This document shows positions 23,410 through 35,794 of a stretch of 64,000 nucleotides of DNA, piece by piece. Each line of letters starts with the position of its first letter. Positions within the stretch are counted from its first letter, which is position 1. Source of the DNA: Hydractinia symbiolongicarpus (Eukaryota; Cnidaria; Hydrozoa; Anthoathecata; Hydractiniidae); assembly GCF_029227915.1 (NCBI RefSeq), contig NC_079879.1:15440001-15504000 (forward strand), in the 5' to 3' direction. The position numbers and the translations under genes are program-made. The notes beneath the pieces were generated by a model. The model saw only the letters and a list, made by a program, of their open reading frames with translations. It was not told the DNA's origin and searched no databases.

Positions 23410-24865
23410 TTAGACTGCAGAAGGCCATATTACAGCCTTTATAGGATTATGCACGTAGTTAAGAGTGTTGTAAAGCAACGGCGCCAATGAAAACGACTTG
23501 GGAGGTTGTAGCACATTGAGACTGGAACGATTAGTCCAAAGGTAACCTGCGCAGACAGGTGAAACAACGTGATTTATGTGTGAGGCCTTTATTAGACTGC
23601 AAAAGGCCATATTACAGCCTTTATAGGACAGTGCACGCAGTTAAGAGTGTTGTAAAGCAACGGTGTAAATGAAAACAACTTGGGACGTTGTAGCGCATTG
23701 AGACTGGAACGACTAGTCCACTGGTAACCTGCACAGGCAGATGGAACCACGTGATTTACGTGTGATGCCTTTATTAGACTGCAAAAGGCCATATTACAGC
23801 CTTTATAGGATTGTGCACGTAGTTAAGAGAGTTCCAAGGCAACTTCGCCAATGAAAACAACTTGGGACGTTGTAGCGCATTAAGAATGGAACGATTAGTC
23901 CAAAGGTAACCTGCGCAGGCAGGTGAAACCACGTGATTTACGTGTGACGCCTTTATTAGACTGCAAAAGGCCATATTACAGCCTTTATAGGACTCTGCAC
24001 GTAGTTAGGAGTGTTGTAAGGCAACAGCGATAATGAAAACGACTTGAGACGTTGTAACGCATTGAAACTGGAAGGAATAGTCCAATGGTAACCTGCACAG
24101 GCAAATTGAACCACGTGTTTTACGTGTGAGGCCTTTATTAGACTGCAAAAGGTCATATTACAGCCTTTATACGACTGTGCACGTAGTTAGGAGTGTTGTA
24201 AGGCAACGGCGCTAATGAAAACAACTTGAAACGCTGTAGCGCATTGAGACTGTAAGGAATAGTACAATGGTAACCTGCACAGGCAAATGGAACCACGTGA
24301 TTTACGTGTGAGGCCTTTATTAGACTGCAAAATGCCATATTACAGCCTTTATAGGACTGTGCACGTAGTTAAGAGTGTTCTAAGGCAACTTCGCCAATGA
24401 AAACATCTTGGGACGTTGTAGCGCATTGAGACTGTAACGATTAGTCCAAAGGTAACCTGCGCAGGCAGGTGAAGCCACGCGATTTACGTGTGAAGCCTTT
24501 ATTAGACTGCAAAATGCCATATTACAGCCTTTATAGGACTGTGCATGTAGTTAAAAGTATTGTAAGGCAACGGCGCTAATAAAAACGACCTGGGACGTTG
24601 TAGCACATTGAGACTTGAAGGACTAGGCCAATGGTAACTTGCGCAGGCAAATGGAACCACGTGATTTACGTGTGAGGCCTTTATTAGACTGCAAAAGGCC
24701 ATATTACAGCCTTTATAGGACAGTGCACGTAGTTAAGAGTGTTGTAAAGCAACGGCGCAAATGAAAACGACTTGGGACGTTGTAGCGCATTGAGACTGGA
24801 ACAACTAGTCCACTGGTAACCTGCACAGACAGATGTAACCACGTGATTTACGTGTGAGGCCTTTA
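23410..24865 (+). repeat. Q block copy at offset 13,251
   Basis: All eight monomers are in order. Private changes include GGTGTAAATG near 23662 and CCACGCGATTT near 24476, where the CACGTG box is lost. Confidence 0.85.
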
Positions 24866-25593
24866 TTAGACTGCAAAAGGCCATATTACAGCCTTTATAG
24901 GACTGTGCACGTAGTTAAGAGAGTTCTAAGGCAACTTCGCCAATGAAAACAACTTGGGACGTTGTAGCGCATTAAGTTTGGAACGATTAGTCCAAAGGTA
25001 ACCTGCGCAGGCAGGTGAAACCACGTGATTTACGTGTGAGGCTTTTATTAGACCGCAAAAGGCCATATTACAGCCTTTACAGGTCTGTGCACGTAGTTAA
25101 GAGTGTTGTAAAGCAACGGCGCAAATGAAAACGACTTGGGACGTTGTAGCGCATTGAGACTGGAACAACTAGTCCACTGGTAACCTGCACAGACAGATGG
25201 AACCACGTGATTTACGTGTGAGGCCTTTATTAGACTGCAAAAGGCCATATTACAGCCTTTATAGGACTGTGCACGTAGTTAAGAGAGTTCTAAGGCAACT
25301 TCGCCAATGAAAACAACTTGGGACGTTGTAGCGCATTAAGATTGGAACGATTAGTCCACAGGTAACCTGCGCAGTGAGGTGAAACCACGTGATTTACGTG
25401 TGAGGCTTTTATTAGACTGCAAAAGACCATATTACAGCCTTTATAGGACAGTGCACGTAGTTAGGAGTGTTATAAGGCAACAGCGATAATGAAAACGACT
25501 TGGGACGTTGTAGCGCATTGAGACTGGAAGGAATAGTGCAATGGTAACCCGCACAGGCAAATGGAACCACGTGTTTTACGTGTGAGGCCTTTA
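24866..25593 (+). repeat. Hybrid link from Q back to P
   Basis: 25048 starts as the TTAGACCGC monomer (TTTACAGGTCTG) and ends as the CAACTAGTCCACTGG monomer of Q. 25230 is the ATTAAGATTGG type. 25412 is the first monomer of P, an offset of 11,432 from 13980. Confidence 0.7.
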
Positions 25594-27033
25594 TTAGACT
25601 GCAAAAGGTCATATTACAGCCTTTATAGGACTGTGCACGTAGTTAAGAGTGTTCTAAGGCCACGGCGCTACTGAAAACAACCTGGGACATTGTAGCACAT
25701 TGAGACTTGAAGGATTAGGCCAATGGTAACTTGCGCAGGCTAATGGAACCACGTGATTTACGTGTGAGGCATGTATTAGACTGCAGAAGGCCAAATTACA
25801 GCCTTTATAGGATTAAGCACGTAGTTAAGAGTGTTGTGAAGCAACAGTGCCAATGAAAATGACTTGGGACGTTGTAGCGCATTGAGACTGGAAGGAATAG
25901 TCTAATGGTAACCTGCACAGGCAAATGGAACCACATGATTTACGTGTGAGGCCTTTATTAGACTGCAAAAGGCCATATTACAGCCTTTATAGGACAGTGC
26001 ACGTAGTTAAGAGTGTTGTAAAGCAACGGCGCTAACGAAAATGACTTGGGACGTTGTAGCGCATTGAGACTGGAAGGAATAGTCCAATGGTAACCTGCAC
26101 AGGCAAATGGAACCACGTGATTTACGTGTGAAGCCTTTATTAGACTGCAAAGACCATATTACAGCCTTTATAGGACTGTGCACGTAGTTAAGAGTGTTGT
26201 AAGGCAACGACACTATTGAAAACGACTTGGGACGTTGTAGCGCATTGAGGCTAGAAGGACTAGGACAATGGTAACCTGCGCAGACAGGTGAAACCACGTG
26301 ATTTACGTGTGAGGCCTTTATGAGACTGCAAAAGGCCATATTACAGCCTTTATAGGACAGTGCACGCAGTTAAGAGTGTTGTAAAGCAACGGCGCAAATG
26401 AAAACAACTTGGGACGTTGTAGCGCATTGAGACTGGAACGACTAGTCCACTGGTAACCTGCACAGGCAGATGGAACCACGTGATTTACGTGTGAGGGCTT
26501 TTATTAGACTGCAAAAGGCCATATTACAGCCTTTATAGGACTGTGCACGTAGTTAAGAGAGTTCCAAGGCAACTTCGCCAATGAAAACAACTTGGGACGT
26601 TGTAGCGCATTAAGAATGGAACTATTAGTTCAAAGGTAACCTGCGCAGGCAGGTGAAACCACGTGATTTACGTGTGAGGCCTTTATTAGACTGCAAAAGG
26701 CCATATTACAGCCTTTATAAGACTCTGCACGTAGTTAGGAGAGTTGTAAGGCAACAGCGAAAATGAATACGACTTGAGACGTTGTAACGCATTGAGACTG
26801 AAAGGAATAGTCCAATGGATGGAACCACGTGATTTACGTATGAGGGCTTTATTAGAATGCAAAAGGCCATATTACAGCCTTTATACGACTGTGCACGTAG
26901 TTAGGAGTGTTGTAAGGCAATGGCGCTAATGAAAATGACTTGAAACGCTGTAGCGCATTGAGACTGTAAGGAATAGTCCAATGGTAACCTGCACAGGCAA
27001 ATGGAACCACGTGATTTACGTGTGAGGCCTTTA
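25594..27033 (+). repeat. 1,440-bp tandem duplication, copy 1 (P front)
   Basis: Eight monomers including the 166-bp one (8 x 182 minus 16 = 1,440). One has a TTATGAGACTGC landmark near 26320 in place of TTATTAGACTGC. Confidence 0.75.
26686..26851 (+). repeat. 166-bp monomer, copy 5
   Basis: Same 16-bp gap, with private TTTATAAGACTC and GCGAAAATGAATACG changes. Confidence 0.85.
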
Positions 27034-27942
27034 TTAGACTGCAAAAGGTCATATTACAGCCTTTATAGGACTGTGCACGTAGTTAAGAGTGTTCTAAGGC
27101 CACGGCGCTAATGAAAACAACCTGGGACATTGTAGCACATTGAGACTTGAAGGATTAGGCCAATGGTAACTTGCGCAGGCTAATGGAACCACGTGATTTA
27201 CGTGTGAGGCATGTATTAGACTGCAGAAGGCCAAATTACAGCCTTTATAGGATTAAGCACGTAGTTAAGAGTGTTGTGAAGCAACGGTGCTAATGAAAAT
27301 TACTTGGGACGTTGTAGCGCATTGAGACTGGAAGGAATAGTCTAATGGTAACCTGCACAGGCAAATGGAACCACGTGATTTACGTGTGAGGCCTTTATTA
27401 GACTGCAAAAGGCCATATTACAGCCTTTATAGGACAGTGCACGTAGTTAGGAGTGTTGTAAAGCAACGGCGCTAATGAAAATGACTTGGGACGTTGTAGC
27501 GCATTGAGACTGGAAGGAATAGTCCAATGGTAACCTGCACAGGCAAATGGAACCACGTGATTTACGTGTGAAGCCTTTATTAGACTGCAAAGACCATATT
27601 ACAGCCTTTATAGGACTGTGCACGTAGTTAAGAGTGTTGTAAGGCAACGACGCTAATGAGAACAACCTGGGACGTTGTAGCACATTGAGACTTGAAGGAC
27701 TAGGCCAATGGTAACTCGCGCAGGCAAATGGAACCACGTGATTTACGTGTGAGGCCTTTATTAGACTGCAAAAGGTCATAATACAGCCTTTATAGGACTG
27801 TGCACGTAGTTAAGAGTGTTCTAAGGCCACGGCGCTAAGGAAAACCACTTGGAACGTTGTAGTGCATTGAGACTGGAAAGAATAGTCCAATGTTAACCTG
27901 CGCAGGGAGATGGAACCACGTGATTTACGTATGAGGCCTTTA
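27034..27942 (+). repeat. 1,440-bp tandem duplication, partial copy 2
   Basis: 27034, 27216, 27398 and the start of 27580 repeat 25594, 25776, 25958 and 26140 at +1,440. At about 27650 the sequence switches to the ACGCTAATGAGAAC type and then ends in ACTCGCGCAGGC, so the copy is cut short by another exchange. Confidence 0.75.
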
Positions 27943-30900
27943 TTAGACTGCAAAAGGCCATATTACAGCCTTGTTACGACTGTGCACGTAGTTAGGAGTG
28001 TTGTAAGGCAACGGCGCTAATGAAAACGAATTGAAACGCTGTAGTGCATTGAGACTGTAAGGAATAGTCCAATGGTAAAGTGCACAGGCAAATGGAACCA
28101 CGTGATTTACGTGTGAGGCCTTTATTAGACTGCAAAAGGCCATATTACAGCCTTTATAGGACTGTGCATGTAGTTAAAAGTGTTGTAAGGCAACGGCGCT
28201 AATGAAAACGACCTGGGACGTTGTAGCACATTGGGACTTGAAGGATTAGGCCAATGGTAACTTGCGCAGGCTAATGGAACCACGTGATTTACGTGTGAGG
28301 CATGTATTAGACTGCAGAAGGCCATATTACAGCCTTTATAGGATTATGTACGTAGTTAGGAGTGTTGTAAAGCAACGGCGCTAATGAAAACGACTTGGGA
28401 GGTTGTAGCACATTGAGACTGGAACGATTAGTCCAAAGGTAACCTGCGCAGGCAGGTGAAATCACGTGACTTACGTGTGAAGCCTTTATTAGACTGCAAA
28501 GACCATATCACAGCCTTTATAGGACTGTGCTCGTAGTTAAGAGTGTTGTAAGGCAACGACACTAATGATAACGACTTGGGACGTTGTAGCACATTGAGAC
28601 TTGAAGGACTAGGCCAATGGTAACATGCGCAGGCAAATGCAACCACGTGATTTACGTGTGAGGCCTTTATTAGACTGCAAAAGGTCATATTACAGCCTTT
28701 ATAGGACTGTGCACGTAGTTAAAAGTGTTCTAAGGCAACTTAGCAAATGAAAACATCTTGGGACGTTGTAGCGCATTGAGACTGGAACGATTAGTCCAAA
28801 GGTAACCTGCGCAGGCAGGTGAAGCCACGTGATTTACGTGTGAAGCCTTTATTAGACTGCAAAAGGTCATATTACAGCCTTTATACGACTGTGCACGTAG
28901 TTAGGAGTGTTGTAAGGCAACGGCGCTAATGAAAACGACTTGAAACGCTGTAGCGCATTGAGACTGTAAGGAATAGTACAATGGTAACCTGCACAGGCAA
29001 ATGGAACCACGTGATTTACGTGTGAGGCCTTTATTAGACTGCAAAAGGCCATATTACAGCCTTTATAGGACTGTGCACGTAGTTAAGAGTGTTCTAAGGC
29101 AACTTCGGCAATGAAAACAACTTGGGACGTTGTAGCGCGTTGAGACAGGAACGATTAGTCCAATGGTAACCTGCACAGGCAAATGGAACCACGTGATTTA
29201 CGTGGGAGGCCTTTATTAGACTGAAAAAGTCTATATTACAACCTTTAATGGACTGTGCACGTAGTTAAGAGTGTTGTAAGGGAACGGCGCTAAGGAAAAC
29301 GACTTGGGACGTTGTAGCGCATTGAGACTGGAAGGAATAGTCCAATGGTAACCTGCACAGGCAAATGGAACCACGTGATTTACGTGTGAGGCCTTTATTA
29401 AACTGCAAAAGGCCATATTACAGCCTTTATAGGACTGTGCACGTAGTTAAGAGTGTTTTAAGGCAACTTTGGCAATAAAAACAACTTGGGACGTTGTAGC
29501 GCATTGAGACTGGAATGATTAGTTCAATGGTAACGTGTGCAGGCAGGTGAAACCACCCGATCTACGTGTGAAGCCTTTATTAGACTGCAAAAGGCCATAT
29601 TACAGCCTTTATAGGACTGTGCATGTAGTTAAAAGTGTTGTAAGGCAACGGCGCTAATGAAAACGACCTGGGACGTTGTAGCACATTGAGACTTGAAGGA
29701 TTAGGCCAATGGTAACTTGCGCAGGCTAATGGAACCACGTGATTTACGTGTGAAGCATGTATTAGACTGCAGAAGGCCATATTACAGCCTTTATAGGATT
29801 ATGTACGTAGTTAAGAGTGTTGTAAAGCAACGGCGCTAATGAAAACGACTTGGAAGGTTGTAGCACATTGAGACTAGAACGATTAGTCCAAAGGTAACCT
29901 GCGCAGGCAGGTGAAATCACGTGATTTACGTGTGAAGCCTTTATTAGACTGCAAAGACCATATTACAGGCTTTATAGGACTGTGCACGTAGTTATGAGTG
30001 TTGTAAGGCAACGACACTAATGAAAACGACTTGGGACGTTGTAGCACATTGAGACTTGAAGGACTAGGCCAATGGTAACCTGCACAGGCAAATGGAACCA
30101 CGTGATTTACGTGTGAGGCCTTTATTAGACTGCAAAAGGCCATATTACAGCCTTTATAGGACAGTGCACGTAGTTAGGAGTGTTATAAGGCAACAGCGAT
30201 AATGAAAACGACTTGGGACGTTGTAGCGCATTGAGACTGGAAGGAATAGTGCAATGGTAACCCGCACAGGCAAATGGAACCACGTGTTTTACGTGTGAGG
30301 CCTTTATTAGACTGCAAAAGGTCATATTACAGCCTTTATAGGACTGTGCACGTAGTTAAGAGTGTTCTAAGGCCACGGCGCTAATGAAAACAACCTGGGA
30401 CATTGTAGCACATTGAGACTTGAAGGATTAGGCCAATGGTAACTTGCGCAGGCTAATGGAACCACGTGATTTACGTGTGAGGCATGTATTAGACTGCAGA
30501 AGGCCAAATTACAGCCTTTATAGGATTAAGCACGTAGTTAAGAGTGTTGTGAAGCAACAGTGCTAATGAAAATGACTTGGGACGTTGTAGCGCATTGAGA
30601 CTGGAAGGAATAGTATAATGGTAACCTGCACAGGCAAATGGAACCACGTGATTTACGTGTGAGGCCTTTATTAGACTGCAAAAGGCCATATTACAGCCTT
30701 TATAGGACAGTGCACGTAGTTAAGAGTGTTGTAAAGCAACGGCGCTAACGAAAATGTCTTGGGACGTTGTAGCGCATTGAGACTGGAAGGAATAGTCCAA
30801 TGGTAACCTGCACAGGCAAATGGAACCACGTGATTTACGTGTGAGGCCTTTATTAGACTGCAAAAGGCCATATTACAGCCTTTATAGGACAGTGCACGCA

Positions 30901-33200
30901 GTTAAGAGTGTTGTAAAGCAACGGCGCAAATGAAAACAACTTGGGACGTTGTAGCGCATTGAGACTGGAACGACTAGTCCACTGGTAACCTGCACAGGCA
31001 GATGGAACCACGTGATTTACGTGTGAGGCCTTTTATTAGACTGCAAAAGGCCATATTACAGCCTTTATAGGACTGTGCACGTAGTTAAGAGAGTTCCAAG
31101 GCAACTTCGCCAATGAAAACAACTTGGGACGTTGTAGCGCATTAAGAATGGAACTATTAGTTCAAGGTAACCTGCGCAGGCAGGTGAAACCACGTGATTT
31201 ACGTGTGAGGCCTTTATTAGACTGCAAAAGGCCATATTACAGCCTTTATAGGACTCTGCACGTAGTTAGGAGAGTTGTAAGGAAACAGCGATAATGAATA
31301 CGACTTGAGACGTTGTAACGCATTGAGACTGAAAGGAATAGTCCAATGGATGGAACCACGTTATTTACGTATGATGGCTTTATTAGAATGCAAAAGGCCA
31401 TATTACAGCCTTTATAGGACTGTGCACGTAGTTAAGAGTGTTCTAAGGCCACGGCGCTAATGAAAACAACCTGGGACATTGTAGCACATTGAGACTTGAA
31501 GGATTAGGCCAATGGTAACTTGCGCAGGCTAATGGAACCACGTGATTTACGTGTGAGGCATGTATTAGACTGCAGAAGGCCAAATTACAGCCTTTATAGG
31601 ATTAAGCACGTAGTTAAGAGTGTTGTGAAGCAACGGTGCTAATGAAAATGACTTGGGACGTTGTAGCGCATTGAGACTGGAAGGAATAGTCTAATGGTAA
31701 CCTGCACAGGCAAATGGAACCACGTGATTTACGTGTGAGGCCTTTATTAGACTGCAAAAGGCCATATTACAGCCTTTATAGGACAGTGCACGTAGTTAAG
31801 AGTGTTGTAAAGCAACGGCGCTAATGAAAATGACTTGGGACGTTGTACCGCATTGAGACTGGAAGGAATAGTCCAATGGAAACCTGCACAGGCAAATGGA
31901 ACCACGTGATTTACGTGTGAAGCCTTTATTAGACTGCAAAGACCATATTACAGCCTTTATAGGACTGTGCACGTAGTTAAGAGTGTTGTAAGGCAACGAC
32001 GCTAATGAGAACAACCTGGGACGTTGTAGCACATTGAGACTTGAAGGATTAGGCCAATGGTAACTTGCGCAGGCTAATGGAACCACGTGATTACCGTGTG
32101 AGGCCTTTATTAGACTGAAAAAGTCTATATTACAACCTTTATTGGACTGTGCACGTAGTTAATAGTGTTGTAAGGGAACGGCGCTAAGGAAAACGACTTG
32201 GGACGTTGTAGCGCATTGAGACTGGAAGGAATAGTCCAATGGTAACCTGCACAGGCAAATGGAACCACGTGATTTACGTGTGAGGCCTTTATTAAACTGC
32301 GAAAGGCCATATTACAGCCTTTATAGGACTGTGCACGTAGTTAAGAGTGTTTTAAGGCAACTTCGGCAATAAAAACAACTTGGGACGTTGTAGCGCATTG
32401 AGACTGGAATGATTAGTTCAATGGTAACGTGCGCAGGCAGGTGAAACCACTCGATCTACGTGTGAAGCCTTTATTAGACTGCAAAAGGCCATATTACAGC
32501 CTTTATAGGACTGTGCATGTAGTTAAAAGTGTTGTAAGGCAACGGCGCTAATGAAAACGACCTGGGACGTTGTAGCACATTGAGACTTGAAGGATTAGGC
32601 CAATGGTAACTTGCGCAGGCTAATGGAACCACGTGATTTACGTGTGAGGCATGTATTAGACTGCAGAAGGCCATATTACAGCCTTTATAGGATTATGTAC
32701 GAAGTTAAGAGTGTTGTAAAGCAACGGCGCTATTGAAAACGACTTGGGAGGTTGTAGCACATTGAGACTGGAACGATTAGTCCAAAGGTAACCTGCGCAG
32801 GCAGGTGAAATCACGTGATTTACGTGTGAAGCCTTTATTAGACTGCAAAGACCATATTACAGCCTTTATAGGACTGTGCACGTAGTTAAGAGTGTTGTAA
32901 GGCAACGACACTAATGAAAACGACTTGGGACGTTGTAGCACATTGAGACTTGAAGGATTAGGCCAATGGTAACTTGCGCAGGCTAATGGAACCACGTGAT
33001 TTACGTGTGAGGCCTTTATTAGACTGCAAAAGGTCATATTACAGCCTTTAAAGGACTGTGCACGTAGTTAAGAGTGTTCTAAGGCCACGGCGCTAAGGAA
33101 AACCACTTGGAACGTTGTAGTGCATTGAGACTGGAAGGAATAGTCCAATGTTAACCTGCGCAGGGAGATGGAACCACGTGATTTACGTATGAGGCCTTTA
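27943..33200 (+). repeat. 5,258-bp higher-order unit, full copy
   Basis: Starts with the first monomer in the window having CCTTGTTACGAC. 27943, 28125, 28489, 28852 and 29216 recur at 33201, 33383, 33747, 34110 and 34474, all at +5,258. Within it, 30125-31382 is another P front lacking the GCAAAGACC monomer, and 31383-32109 repeats part of P again. Unusual shared bases confirm the pairing: CATATCACAGCC (28505, 33763), GTGCTCGTAG and CAAATGCAACC. Confidence 0.8.
31217..31382 (+). repeat. 166-bp monomer, copy 6
   Basis: Same 16-bp gap, with GGAACCACGTTATTTACG, so the CACGTG box is altered to CACGTT. This is the rightmost 166-bp copy seen; further right the related monomers are full length. Confidence 0.85.
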
Positions 33201-34837
33201 TTAGACTGCAAAAGGCCATATTACAGCCTTGTTACGACTGTGCACGTAGTTAGGAGTGTTGTAAGGCAACGGCGCTAATGAAAACGAATTGAAACGCTGT
33301 AGTGCATTGAGACTGTAAGGAATAGTCCAATGGTAAAGTGCACAGGCAAATGGAACCACGTGATTTACGTGTGAGGCCTTTATTAGACTGCAAAAGGCCA
33401 TATTACAGCCTTTATAGGACTGTGCATGTAGTTAAAAGTGTTGTAAGGCAACGGCGCTAATGAAAACGACCTGGGACGTTGTAGCACATTGAGACTTGAA
33501 GGATTAGGCCAATGGTAACTTGCGCAGGCTAATGGAACCACGTGATTTACGTGTGAGGCATGTATTAGACTGCAGAAGGCCATATTACAGCCTTTATAGG
33601 ATTATGTACGTAGTTAAGAGTGTTGTAAAGCAACGGCGCTAATGAAAACGACTTGGGAGGTTGTAGCACATTGAGACTGGAACGATTAGTCCAAAGGTAA
33701 CCTGCGCAGGCAGGTGAAATCACGTGACTTACGTGTGAAGCCTTTATTAGACTGCAAAGACCATATCACAGCCTTTATAGGACTGTGCTCGTAGTTAAGA
33801 GTGTTGTAAGGCAACGACACTAATGATAACGACTTGGGACGTTGTAGAACATTGAGACTTGAAGGACTAGGCCAATGGTAACATGCGCAGGCAAATGCAA
33901 CCACGTGATTTACGTGTGAGGCCTTTATTAGACTGCAAAGGGTCATATTACAGCCTTTATACGACTGTGCACGTAGTTAAAAGTGTTCTAAGGCAACTTA
34001 GCCAATGAAAACATCTTGGGACGTTGTAGCGCATTGAGACTGCAACGATTAGTCCAAAGGTAACCTGCGCAGGCAGGTGAAGCCACGTGATTTACGTGTG
34101 AAGCCTTTATTAGACTGCAAAAGGTCATATTACAGCCTTTATACGACTGTGCACGTAGTTAGGAGTGTTGTAAGGCAACGGCGCTAATGAAAACGACTTG
34201 AAACGCTGTAGCGCATTGAGACTGTAAGGAATAGTACAATGGTAACCTGCACAGGCAAATGGAACCACGTGATTTACGTGTGAGGCCTTTATTAGACTGC
34301 AAAAGGCCATATTACAGCCTTTATAGGACTGTGCACGTAGTTAAGAGTGTTCTAAGGCAACTTCGGCAATGAAAACAACTTGGGACGTTGTAGCGCGTTG
34401 AGACTGGAACGATTAGTCCAATGGTAACCTGCACAGGCAAATGGAACCACGTGATTTACGTGGGAGGCCTTTATTAGACTGAAAAAGTCTATATTACAAC
34501 CTTTAATGGACTGTGCACGTAGTTAAGAGTGTTGTAAGGGAACGGCGCTAAGGAAAACGACTTGGGACGTTGTAGCGCATTGAGACTGGAAGGAATAGTC
34601 CAATGGTAACCTGCACAGGCAAATGGAACCACGTGATTTACGTGTGAGGCCTTTATTAAACTGCAAAAGGCCATATTACAGCCTTTATAGGACTGTGCAC
34701 GTAGTTAAGAGTGTTTTAAGGCAACTTTGGCAATAAAAACAACTTGGGACGTTGTAGCGCATTGAGACTGGAATGATTAGTTCAATGGTAACGTGCGCAG
34801 GCAGGTGAAACCACCCGATCTACGTGTGAAGCCTTTA
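33201..34837 (+). repeat. 5,258-bp unit, partial second copy
   Basis: Nine monomers follow 27943-29579 at +5,258. The monomer equivalent to 29580 is then missing, and the offset drops to 5,076 (29883/34959), a loss of exactly one unit. Confidence 0.8.
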
Positions 34838-35794
34838 TTAGACTGCAAAAGGCCATATTACAGCCTTTATAGGATTATGTACGTAGTTAAGAGTGTTGTA
34901 AAGCAACGGCGCTAATGAAAACGACTTGGAAGGTTGTAGCACATTGAGACTGGAACGATTAGTCCAAAGGTAACCTGCGCAGGCAGGTGAAATCACGTGA
35001 TTTACGTGTGAAGCCTTTATTAGACTGCAAAGACCATATTACAGGCTTTATAGGACTGTGCACGTAGTTAAGAGTGTTGTAAGGCAACGACACTAATGAA
35101 AACGACTTGGGACGTTGTAGCACATTGAGACTTGAAGGACTAGGCCAATGGTAACTCGCGTAGGCAAATGAAACCACGAGATTTACGTGTTAGGCCTCTG
35201 TTAGACTGCAAAAGGTCATATTACAGCCTTTATAGGACTGTGCACGTAGTTAAGAGTGTTCTAAGGCCATGGCGCTAAGGAAAACCACTTGGAACGTTGT
35301 AGTGCATTAAGACTGGAAGGAATAGTCCAATGGTAACCTGCGCAAGGAGATGGAACCACGTGATTTACGTATGAGGCCTTTATTAGACTGCAAAAGGCCA
35401 TATTACAGCCTTGTTACGACTGTGCACGTAGTTAGGAGTGTTGTAAGGCAACGGCGCTAATGAAAACGAATTGAAACGCTGTAGTGCATTGAGACTGTAA
35501 GGAATAGTCCAATGGTAAAGTGCACAGACAAATGGAACCACGTGATTTACGTGTGAGGCCTTTATTAGACTGCAAAAGGCCATATTACAGCCTTTATAGG
35601 ACTGTGCATGTAGTTAAAAGTGTTGTAAGGCAACGGCGCTAATGAAAACGACCTGGGACGTTGTAGCACATTGAGACTTGAAGGATTAGGCCAATGGTAA
35701 CTTGCGCAGGCTAATGGAACCACGTGATTTACGTGTGAGGCATGTATTAGACTGCAGAAGGCCATATTACAGCCTTTATAGGATTATGTACGTA
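34838..35794 (+). repeat. Shuffled monomers before the 2,181-bp repeat
   Basis: 34838 is a hybrid entering the GGATTATGTACG type. 35201 carries an altered link (CACGAGATTT, GTGTTAGGCCTCTGTTAGAC) that removes both the CACGTG core and the usual TTATTAGAC landmark. The same altered link appears near 36451, 37722 and 38630. 35383 is again the CCTTGTTA monomer. Confidence 0.65.
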
